The translations under genes and the position numbers were made by a program. From Montifringilla adamsi (lineage: Eukaryota; Chordata; Aves; Passeriformes; Passeridae), in the NCBI GenBank assembly GCA_017590115.1, contig JAGGNK010003335.1, positions 12,541,906 through 12,605,905 on the forward strand: a stretch of DNA of 64,000 bases, given 5' to 3'. The notes beneath the pieces were generated by a model. It searched no databases and was not told the origin of the DNA. It was given only the letters and a program-made list of their open reading frames with translations. This document shows positions 1-11,096 of the stretch, in pieces; within the stretch, counting starts at the first letter, position 1; each line of letters starts with the position of its first letter.

Positions 1-1600
1 AATTTGGGGCAGGTTTCATAAAGACGTAGCTGTGCAGAAACAGAGAGCATATGTGCACCTCGCACTTCGCTCAGCGCTCCAGGCTCCTCTCCCGCTGCCT
101 GGCAGCTATTTCTCAGCTCTGCTCGCAGCCCCCTCATCCCCCGGTTGCTTTTGTGGAAGAGGCACCCTGCTGGAGACCCGGCTTCCTTTTATAGCCCTGA
201 ATGTGACTCGGAGGTCGCTCGGCTCTGCTCCCCCCACACGCTTCGGTATCGGCAATGGCCCAGCGGGAGGGGATGAAGTTTTCCCCTTTGCCTTTCCACA
301 GATGGATCATACCCTGCCTGCTGTCCCAGGAGCCCTGCAGAGCCCAGCCAAAAGCCTCCCGGTGTTCTCATGTTCTCAGCAAGCCTGAGGAGAACATCAG
401 GATGCTCAGGGGCAGAGAGGGCCCCTGGAGGCCCAGCCCTGCCCCTCTGTGACCCCCCCTTCTGGGGTCCCGGTTACTGTTGAAGCAGGTGCAGCAATCG
501 ATGGCTTTTATTGTCAGGTTGTTATTAAGTGGATTGTTCCAGAGCTGTTTGCTGGTGGACTCGTGAAATTGCTTTGGTATCTTAGAGGGGAGCACAGCGG
601 GGGGAGGTGCGCAGAGAGAGCGGATGGGGAAAAAGTCAGAGGAAGCTGAAGGATCTCTGCCTGGAGACGGTGACATCCCTGGCTGCTGGAGTGACCCAGG
701 CAGGGCCAAGGGCCCTGTGGAAGTTGCTATCCAGGCAGACGTGCTCGGGGCATGCAGCCCGAGGAGGAGCAGGAATCGGGGCAGACGGGAAGGAGGGGTG
801 CGGCCGTGACCAGCACCCTGTGCAGCCCCCCGCCATCCCCGCAGCCCACCTGAGCCGAGCCCCGCGGGATGCAGGGGGGCTTTTCACGACTGAGCTCCAG
901 GCAGAGGGCCAGGCCATGGCAGACACATTCCCGAGGCCAGCAGGATGGGACATGGCACCGTTGGGAAGGGCTGCCTTGTTCAGAGGCCACGCGTGCTGGT
1001 GCCGCTGGGCGCAGGAGAACGGGGAACGGGGGCTGAGCCCCGAGGGAGCGCAGCGTGCCTTGGCAGCGCACCGAGGACACTGCCAGCATGTGAGCCCGGC
1101 GAGCAGGGACCGGGGACAGTGTGTGTGTGTGGGAGAGCACTGGCAGCACAGCTTGAGGACGCGGCTGTGCGGCGGAGGGAGCTGGCAGCGAGCGGGTGCG
1201 GCACAGCGACACGCCGGGCTGGGGACGGTGCGGTCCCTGCCCAGGGACAGAGCCGGGCACCGCGTCGTGGGACGGAGCAGGGCTGCTGTAGGTGTCCTGC
1301 TCCCGCAGGAGGCTCGGACACCGGTGACCAGGTCCACCCCGTGCCGGGATCATCGCTCCCTGCGGCTGCCAAAACCGGCTCCAGGCCAGGATGTGATTCA
1401 GAGGGATGAAGCGTGTTCCGTCTCACTGGCGCCAGGCCAGGCGAGTGTCCCACGGGGGTACGCCGTGTCCCCGGGCTTTGTGACGCTCCTGCCCACCCGC
1501 GGGTGCTGTGAGGGGGTACAAGGGGTTGCCCTGCTGGAGGAAAGCACAGAGAGTGTCCCATGGAGTCGAGACCCCTCTCCACGCCGCAGGTACGAAGCAA
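1..1600. other. Upstream intergenic DNA, no gene recognised
   Basis: I see no exon of a recognisable gene here. The reading frames that cross the stretch on both strands are GC-driven and overlap one another, and none resembles a known family. A short GT run sits near 1121-1132. The 3' part grades into the N4BP3 CpG island. A distal enhancer or an unannotated non-coding exon cannot be excluded. Confidence 0.5.
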
Positions 1601-1649
1601 AATATTTCTTTCCACCCTTGGTGGGCGATACCCGGGAATATCAGCCCGC

Positions 1650-2053
1650 CTGTCAGGCGGTTACCGGGAGCCGAGCGGCGCCGGTGCTGCCGGTCCGGAG
1701 CTGTAGCTGGGGGGATTTGCGAGCTCTCCCCGCCATTTGGGGACTGGGGTTCCGCACCAGCGCCGGCACCGCCCGCAGCCAGCGCGCCCTGCCCCGCCCC
1801 GCCCCGCCCTGCTGGCGGGCACGGCCGGGCCGTCCCCCTCCTTCCTCCTCCTTCCTCCTTCCTCCTCCTCCACCTCCTCCTGCTGCTGCTGCTGCTGCTT
1901 CCCGCCCCTCCCGTCCCGCCGCCCCCGCGCCGCGATTTGCCGGTGCCGGCTCCGCCCGCCGCCCCGCGCGGCCGCGGCCGAGGGGCGCGTTCAAACGCGG
2001 CGAGGGAAGGAGCGCGGAGCGGAGCCGTGCGGGACCGCAGCGCCGCCGGCATG
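1650..2053 (+). promoter_or_regulatory. N4BP3: N4BP3 CpG-island promoter and likely non-coding exon 1
   Basis: This is very GC-rich, CpG-dense sequence with CCCCGCCC (Sp1/KLF-type) boxes around 1793-1806. It also has a CTCC/TGC triplet run near 1850-1900 and no clear TATA box. A consensus donor GTGAGT occupies 2054-2059, so a first exon probably ends at 2053. The next good acceptors lie just before 3657 (and weakly before 3681), placing the coding start in exon 2. The transcription start itself is inferred, probably within about 1900-2040. Confidence 0.6.
1850..1899. repeat. CTCC / TGC triplet microsatellite
   Basis: A pyrimidine-rich CTTCCTCCTC-type run passes directly into about six TGC triplets (1881-1899). 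It lies inside the N4BP3 promoter island. On the plus strand it could be in the 5' part of the transcript or just upstream of it. Triplet runs like this are length-polymorphic in many genomes. Confidence 0.7.
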
Positions 2054-3680
2054 GTGAGTGCGGGGCCGGCGGCCCCATCCCCCTCCCCCGCTGCGCTGCG
2101 GCCAGCGGGGCTTTGTCCCGGGCTCGGCCCGGGCACCGACTGCCCCCTCCGCCCTCTCCGTGCCGGAAATTCCGGCGGGGCTGCGGGGAGGCGCGGCGGG
2201 GGCTGCGCGGGACCCGCGCCCGCCTCCCGGCAACCCCGCCGTTCGCTCCCGGGTGGAATGGGAATGGGAAAGGAAAAGGTTTGTGGCCGTATCCTGCCTG
2301 GGCACGGCTGGGATTGGGAGCAGATCGCGAAGGAGCCAGGCTGGCCGGACCGGTGTTTTGCCGCCTGGAGGGTGATCCCCTCCCTGCCGCAGGCAGGACA
2401 CCTTCGGGCTCCCCCGGCGTTTCCCAAACCTCCCACAACCTGACCTACTTCCTCGGCCGCCTGTGCCGGGAGGAGCCGCTGCGGGGCTCGGCCGAGCTGC
2501 TCCCCAATGCCGGGGGCTGGATGGGGCACCATCCGCGCCCCCCCACCATGGGAACATCCGTCCCCTATCCCCGTGCACGCCCGTGGCACCGCAGGCAGCC
2601 CCGATCCTTCCAGAGAGTCCATCCCTGGTGCCCTTCGTGGGGTGCCGGTGCCCGGAGCAGGTGTTGGGCTCGCAGAGGGAGGTGACAGCGCAGGCCGGGA
2701 GCTGTCAGACAGGTTTGTGCGTGGCAGCAATTAAAAGCGGGGTGTTTGTTTACCCGGCGCGTGGTGCTGAGAACCAGGGCAGCTTCCTGGGTGTAACCCG
2801 GCCCCGGCGCCCTCGGCGAGGCTGGGAGCGGTGCTGGGGGCTCTGCCTCGCCCCTGCCACACTCCCTGTGTTCCCTGCGCTGGTGTGAGGCCATCGTCCC
2901 CTCCCTAGCGTTGGGGAGCCAGAGCCGAGGCCGAAGGCATCCTCTCATCCTTCCTCCTCCGGCCACCTGCGCAGGAAGCCGCATTGTCCCGTCAGCATCC
3001 TGCCCCTTCCCGCCGCCCTCACGCCATGTCCGGCCGCGGGGTCCCCGGCACGCACGCAGCAGCTGCTCTGTGGCCGCCTGCTCCCTGCCCGGCGCTGGGG
3101 AGGGAATGCCCATGGATGGAAGGGGCAGTGTGGAGCTCGCCCTGCGAGCTGCAGGAGCCGGTGCCGCCCGTGCTGAGCGGGGAGTGTCCCCGCGGTGCCG
3201 CAGAGGTGCCCGTCCCGTGCGCGCCCCGGGGAGGCCAAGCTGATGGGCATCCCCAGGGGCATTTTGGGGAGGCCTCCAGAGAGTGTCCGGAGCCGGAGGT
3301 CCCGGCGGGGAGGTTGGGTGCCGCCGGGCCGGGGCTGGCGCCAGGCCTGGGCAGGTGCTGCCGGCTCCCGAACTCGCCCGCCTGGCTGGGCGGCAGGTGC
3401 CTGTTCTGGTGGCGGCCCCGGCCGCGGGCGGGAGGTGGGGCTGGGTGTGGGAGGAGGCGCTGCACCATGGTGGGGGCAGCGGCGGGGAGCCCCCGCCCGT
3501 GCCTGCTGTGCCCTGTCCCCCGGGAAGCTGCACGGGAGATGGCAGATCCATCCCATTGCCAGGAGCCCGTGTGGGCCCTTGGGGCTGGCTGGGAAAGGGG
3601 TGCCGGGGGTGTGTCCCGGCTGCCGGGCATCGCTGACTCTGTCTCTTCCCCGGCAGTGCTGGTTCTGGGCTTTTCTCTAG

Positions 3681-6042
<2,362 letters not shown>

Positions 6043-6915
6043 GGGGTGGGATGCCAGTGGGACTGAGAAGGGGGAAGGTCTCTTGCCACTGCAAAAGGAC
6101 GATCTCAGGGTGTGCACAAGGACTGGCCCCGCTCGGCGCTGCCCTGGGCTGAAGGACCGATTGCCACAGGGGAGCTTCTCCTTCTTGCAGCACTTCAGGC
6201 CCTTCTGGTGGGGGTCTCTGGAAGGTGGGGGGGTCATCTGTGCCAGGGTGGGGGTCTTGCATGTGCCCCGTGCTCTGACTCCAGGAGTGTTTGCCCTGTG
6301 ATTCCTTCTGCCATGAGGGCAGAAACCAAGCACCCTGTGAGACATTCCCTGTCCCTCCTGCTCTGCTGCCCCCTGTTCCTACAACACAGTAACTTAATGT
6401 CTTGTGAGGAGAAGCTTAAGCCCTGTCCCCCACCCCACTGCCTTGCTGTGGGGGTGCAGCTGCTGTTTGCAGTGGCTGCCGTGTCAGCAGGGCCCTGGGG
6501 CTGGCGGTGCCAGTGGGCAGGCAGAGGAGGAAACCCTGAGGAGTTCTGGTGCTGCTGGGAGGGGGCAGCTGCCCCAGCAGAGGTGCTTCTCGTGGCCCCA
6601 GTGTGGAGCTGCTCTGCAGTGGAGGTGGTTGGTGCAGCTTTCTTCAGGCTGAGATGGGGGAATGCCTTGTGCAAGGAGGGATGGGAACTGGTGCTCTGCC
6701 ACACTGGGAGAAACTGGGGTGGGAGAGAGGACTGGGGCATGTGCCTGTGCTGGGGAAGAGGCTGGGGTCCCCCCTCTCAGGGGAGGTGAGGGGGAGCTGG
6801 GGAGCCCAGAGGTGCTGGAAGGAGAGCCCTGCTCTGTGTGTCACAGCAGAACTGCGTGAAGGCTGGGCCCGGCTCCACACCCCATTCCTGCAATAAACCT
6901 GCATTTCTCTCTCTG
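6043..6915 (+). terminator. N4BP3: N4BP3 3' UTR with poly(A) signal
   Basis: After the stop codon a G-rich 3' UTR of about 870 bases runs to a canonical AATAAA at 6892-6897, followed by a T/C-rich stretch. The NHP2 poly(A) signal, on the other strand, is only about 270 bases further on, so the two genes are tail-to-tail with no room for another gene between them. Confidence 0.8.
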
Positions 6916-7165
6916 GGCCTCTGCTCTGCTTCCCTCGGGGTCGGGGGGCTCCCTGCCATAAGGGTGGGGGTCAGGGAGCTGTGTGGGGCCGGCCGGGGCC
7001 TGCCCAGCGCTGGGCGGAACAACGGGCGGGGCATGGCCGTGAGTCACGGCGGGGCCGGGCGGGCTCCCGGGGCAGCCTCACCCCCGCTGTGCTTTAACCC
7101 AGCCGCGGACACCCCCAGCCCTCACCCCGAGCACCAGGACCACTTTGTACAAACCCGCAGACACC

Positions 7166-7171
7166 TTTATT
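7166..7171 (-). terminator. NHP2: NHP2 poly(A) signal
   Basis: TTTATT on the plus strand reads AATAAA on the minus strand, about 115 bases beyond the NHP2 stop codon, giving a short 3' UTR as expected for this small housekeeping mRNA. Confidence 0.85.
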
Positions 7172-7282
7172 CACCCCACAGTGCTCAGCATCCCCCATCA
7201 GTCCCCAGAATCCCCAGACACAGCCGTGTGAGGGAGTCCCCCGGGCAGAGGGCCCCGCAGGGCACAGCCCGGCCCCGGCTCT

Positions 7283-8391
7283 TCACAGCGGCAGGGGCAG
7301 GGCCGACACCTCCTCCAGGCACTCGTCGTAGGCCTCCTGGTACTCCTCGTGGGGCTTGATCAGGATGACACAGGTCGGGCGCTTGGAGCCGGCTGCAGCT
7401 CCCAGGTCCTGAGGGAACACAGGGAGGCCATGGGGGGCCAGGTCTCTTCCTGAGGTGAGAACCTCATGAACCTTTTTCCCAGCTTGTCTCCTGCAAGCTG
7501 GGCTGGCAGAAGGGACTGGCACCTGGCTCACGTGCCAGAATTCTTCCGCAGAGTGGGTCTGCAGAGCTGCCTGCACCGGGGCTGAAGCTCCAAAGACACC
7601 GACTGCCCCCCAGCTCCCTGTCTGCAAAAGAGCTGCTCCCAGCCCACAGGAGCCTGGCAAAGATGGGCTGGCTCTGCCCCGGAGCTGCTGCAGGAACTCC
7701 ATCATGACAAACACTTCTCTGATTCTACAGTGAGACACTCCTACACCTCCCCCCTGTCTCTTCTGTGCCTTGGTCAGGGTCAAACACCGAGTTCTTCACT
7801 CGGGCACCGGATCAGCAACTCCTGGGAAGGCTCCGGTCACAGCCCGGGCTCCTCACCGGGTTCCCTGTCACCAGGGCTGCTTCCTCCCCCGCCCCAGCAC
7901 TCACCGTTTTGGAAGGGACGTACGCGTACGGGAGGCTCCTGTCCTCGCACATGATGGGGATGTGGCAGTAGACATCGATGGGCAGCGTGTCCCCGGCCAG
8001 CACGGCGATCCTGCGGGCACAGCCGTGTCAGCGGCCGCGCCGGCGGGGCCGCGCAGGCGCGGAGCCAGGGCAGCACTTACCCCTTCTCGCCCTTGTTGAT
8101 GAACTTCTGCACCTCCTTCACGCCGCGGCGGAGCTGCTTGTGCTTGGTCGCTGCAAGAGAACCAGGGCGTGAGGGGGTGAGTGAGAAGCGCAGCGTGCGG
8201 GACCGCACCATCACCCGGCCCCTCCCCGCCGGCGCCGCCAGACCTTTCCTGATGCACTTGAGCAGCTTTCGGGTGAGCTTGCGGGACGCGAGCGGCTGCG
8301 CGATGGGGTTCAGGAAGTCGAGCTGTTCCCGGTACGAGAGCTCCGGGGTCGCCTCCGCCTCGGCCGCCGCCTCCGGCTTCTCCCGCGCCAT
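7283..8391 (-). CDS. NHP2: NHP2 ribonucleoprotein (H/ACA snoRNP core protein), 4 exons, 149 aa
   Basis: Minus-strand coding exons in order are 8391-8244, 8150-8081, 8010-7905 and 7408-7283; phases join cleanly to 149 aa (human 153). NHP2 is a core protein of H/ACA ribonucleoproteins. It acts with dyskerin, NOP10 and GAR1 in the nucleolus and Cajal body in rRNA/snRNA pseudouridylation and in telomerase RNP stability. The sequence shows the L7Ae/NHP2 RNA-binding fold almost throughout: NPIAQPLASRKLTRK, RRGVKEVQKF followed by NKGEKG, the VLAGDTLPIDVYCH strand-helix core, the MCEDRSLPY segment and the closing GSKRPTCV...HEEYQEAYDECLEEV helix. Only the acidic Ala/Glu-rich N-terminal tail (about 20 residues) varies. 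Intron 1 uses a weak donor (GTCTGG). The gene is tail-to-tail with N4BP3 and downstream of BRD8 on the same strand. Confidence 0.98.
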
Positions 8392-8555
8392 GGCCGCGCC
8401 AGCCCGATTCCGCTTCCGGGGCACGCGCCCCGCCGCGACACACGCCCGCGGGCTCTCCGACAGCCAATCGGAACCGCTCTGGCAGTGACTGACAGCCGGG
8501 AAGACCAATGGCGAGCGGTGTTTGTACCCACCCGACCACGCGCTCCATCCCGCGC
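8392..8555 (-). promoter_or_regulatory. NHP2: NHP2 promoter with ETS-type site and two CCAAT boxes
   Basis: Just upstream of the NHP2 ATG (read on the minus strand) there is a CCGGAAG ETS-family core (plus-strand CTTCCGG at 8413-8419). Two CCAAT motifs, in plus-strand orientation, sit at 8464-8468 and 8505-8509, 41 bases apart. There is no TATA box. This is a typical housekeeping promoter in a CpG-rich island. The transcription start is inferred, between about 8400 and 8480. Confidence 0.65.
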
Positions 8556-8560
8556 TTCCC

Positions 8561-8990
8561 GGCCCCGGTCCCAGTTCTGGAGCCAGTCCCAGTCCCAATC
8601 GCGGTCCCAGTTCTGGAGCCAGCCCCAGTTCTGGAGCCAGTCCCAGTCTCAGTCCCAGTCGCGGTCCCAGTTCTGGAGCCAGTCCCAGTTCCAGTTCTGG
8701 AGTCAGCCCCAGTTCCAGTAGTGGTCCCAGTCCCAGTTCTGGACCCCTCCCAGTCCCAGTCGCGGTCCCAGTCCCAGTTCCGGACCCAGCCGCAGTTCCA
8801 GTCGCGATCCCAGTCCCAGTCCTGGACCCCTCCCAGTTCCAGTTGCGGTCCCAGTCCCAGTCCCGGACCCCTCCCAGTTCCAGTTGCGGTCCCAGTCCCA
8901 GTCCTGGACCCCTCCCAGTTCCAGTTGCGGTCCCAGTCCCAGTTCCGGACCCAGCCCCAGTTCCAGTCGCGATCCCAGTCCCAGGCAGGC
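8561..8990. repeat. Degenerate CCCAGT-based minisatellite, G-rich on minus strand
   Basis: About 430 bases are built from variants of the hexamer CCCAGT (CCCAGT, TCCAGT, CCAGTT, GCGGTC, TCTGGAGC). A higher-order unit of about 41 bases (GGACCCCTCCCAGTTCCAG... then TTGCGGTCCC...) is repeated at about 8824, 8865 and 8906. On the minus strand it is a run of GGGACTGGGACT-type repeats, with many G-triplets spaced by three bases. It fills most of the roughly 550-base gap between the BRD8 poly(A) signal and the NHP2 promoter. Open reading frames across it (Ser-Gln/Pro or Trp-Asp/Gly-Thr repeats) are artefacts of the repeat. Confidence 0.92.
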
Positions 8991-9013
8991 CGGGGCAAGC
9001 TTCAACACGGGCC

Positions 9014-9019
9014 TTTATT
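9014..9019 (-). terminator. BRD8: BRD8 (long form) poly(A) signal
   Basis: TTTATT on plus reads AATAAA on minus, about 410 bases past the stop codon of the long BRD8 form at 9426. The minisatellite starts about 25 bases further downstream in the direction of transcription, so cleavage should occur right at the edge of the repeat. Confidence 0.8.
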
Positions 9020-9425
9020 GGGTGTGGTCAGTGCCGGTAACGTTGGACCCACCCGACCCAACACAAGAACCTCAAGACGGGAACGCTGCCGTGCCCGGTG
9101 TGCAGCCAGCCGCCCTCACGGGCTGCGCCTGCCTCATCCACCTGGCCACACGCGGCATTCTCTCCCTTGCTTTTCATCCCAGGGAACTTTTCTCCCTGCA
9201 GGGCTACATCGCTGCTTTTCCCAAAAAGAATGGAGGCTTCCAACGTGGTAGCCTCCCAAAAACTGCTCTTAATCAACCCATCAACCCAGCAGCCAGCACT
9301 GGGGATAATGAGATCTACCCAAGGCCACAGCAGCACATCCCCCGAGCCCAGGAGATGCCTTGACCCACGGAGACAACGCTGCTCCAACTGAGAGAGGCCT
9401 CAGGCAGGGCTGGTTACCTTCTGCC

Positions 9426-11096
9426 TCACTCCAGCCTGTCCCTGGACAACAGGAGAGCTTCAGCCAAGACCTGCAGCTGCTCCAAGACCTCTCGCTGCAT
9501 CTCCACAGCCACGTGGAACACGTGGTGGTCGGAGCTGTTGTACATCACAGCGTTCTGGAACATGAGCATCAGGTCACACTGGAACTGCATCACGGACTGA
9601 ATGTGTCCCTTTGACAGCCTCCTCTTTATGCTGCTTAAATCCATGGGTCTACAAAAGACAGAGAGGAGAAGAATGAAACTGCAACCCAGGGCCTGGCATC
9701 CTTTGGGATCTGCACGCGTGTGCTTGTTCTCATTTCAGGGTAGCCCTGAAAGCACAGCTATTTTCAATCAACTTTATTGCTTAAGACACACAGGGGGGAG
9801 TGAGAAAGGCTTTTCTTCTGAGCCAGACAAAAGTGAGTTCAGCCAATGCGACACTTGCTATCCAATCAACTTGGCAGGTCATTAGCAGTCACCTCTGGAA
9901 AAAATGGGATGCTGAGCTCCAGAGAAGGCAAGCAGTAATTAGTCTTCAGGAAGTCAGTCCAGGTCTTAGTGGAGAAAGAAAAGTTACTAAAATAGGTATC
10001 TATTAAACCCCCTAAAGATCGAATGGTGCCACCAGCAAAAATAGCAGTGCTGGTAAGGGGAACATGATAGGGAATAAATATTACTTCCCTTACTTTGACA
10101 GAATGGGAAAATGAATGGCTGCAGAGAGGACAACTGTGACCAGAATAGAACATGATTCAGCTCTGAAAAAATGCCATTAATCTCTCTGGGAATTATTCTT
10201 ATGACCCACTTCTGTGCTGAGAGTGAAACATCTGGGGCGCTCGCAGCGGGTGAGGAGGGGGCATCTCCTGAGGCACATTCCAGGCACAGGGAGAAGGGAC
10301 TGCTGAACTGCAGGGCCTGCATCCCCTGCCCAGGGACTGTCCCTGCAATGAGCCAGCCATGCAATGCCTGCACAGGGCAGGCACAATTCCCACCAGCTCC
10401 AGAGTCAGTGCAAGCTTCCAGGTTCTAATTACCCAGAAGGGAGTTTTACTGAGAGAAATCAGTGGGAGATGCTGGTGACAGCCAAACTCTGGAAAAGGAG
10501 GAAGGAAACCATCCCACTGGCCCTTTGGAAACCAGAGAAGACAGAAAACAACCCGAGAGAAATCAGCCAGTGAGCACTTCCTCCACAAACTCACCTCTTT
10601 ACCACATCCCTGTATCCAGGGGCTTGTTTCTCTGACACTGGCTTCAGGAACGGGCTGCTGAACCTACAGGGACAAGGACAAGGAATGTTCTCTGCCTGCC
10701 CCTGCACCAAAAACATGGAGCAGGGCTTGCCTCTCCCTGCTGGCCCTGATGCACAGCCAGTGTTGTGCCAGCTGTGTAGGAAGCAGCATTTGGGCTCTGC
10801 CACATTAAGCAGAGGAAATCAATATGCAGTGTTCTCTCCAGCTCTGCAGCAGGCAGCTGTTCCCAAAGCAAAGCCCTGGAGAGACAGGCCAGCCCCTGGG
10901 AGGGGAGGGTTGGGACAGGTGACACAGGAGCTGGGACAGGTGACACAGGAGCTGAGACTCAGGGCAGTGTGTTCAGGACATGCTGATGCAGCTCTCTGCT
11001 CTCACGTACCTGTGGCTGGCTATCATCCTCCAGATGGACAGGAGCTTTTTTTTGAGGATCAGGTGCTGGAGGGGGTTATTCCAGCTTGGCTGCAGC
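9426..11096 (-). other. BRD8: BRD8 bromodomain 2 exon triplet (long form only)
   Basis: Three exons (11096-11010, 10663-10595, 9648-9426) encode helices KKKLLSIWRMIASHR, the ZA-loop FSSPFLKPVSEKQAPGY, and DLMLMFQNAVMYNSSDHH with the acetyl-lysine-binding Asn. The layout parallels bromodomain 1: the middle exon is 69 bases in both copies and the flanking junctions are both AG|. The frame ends in TGA at 9426-9428, 14 residues after the EQLQV helix. Confidence 0.93.

Noticed and set aside
1990..1995. TTCAAA (reverse CHR motif) in the N4BP3 promoter
   Set aside because: It is a single hexamer without the spaced CCAAT boxes seen at KIF20A, and N4BP3 is not a known cell-cycle gene; chance is likely.
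607..2685. 692-codon plus-strand open frame
   Set aside because: It runs through a CpG island, the N4BP3 exon 1 donor and intron 1. The composition is low-complexity Arg/Pro/Ala from GC-rich DNA, several other frames are equally open, and no domain is recognisable.
7901..8998. Minus-strand frame with Gly-Thr and Trp-Asp repeats (and plus-strand Ser-Gln/Pro-Val frames at 8485-9251)
   Set aside because: The repeats are a direct translation of the CCCAGT minisatellite. The frame also runs across NHP2 exons in the wrong frame.
10912..10955. GGGACAGGTGACACAGGAGCT in two tandem copies in a BRD8 intron
   Set aside because: This is a simple two-copy local duplication of about 21 bases; nothing suggests function.
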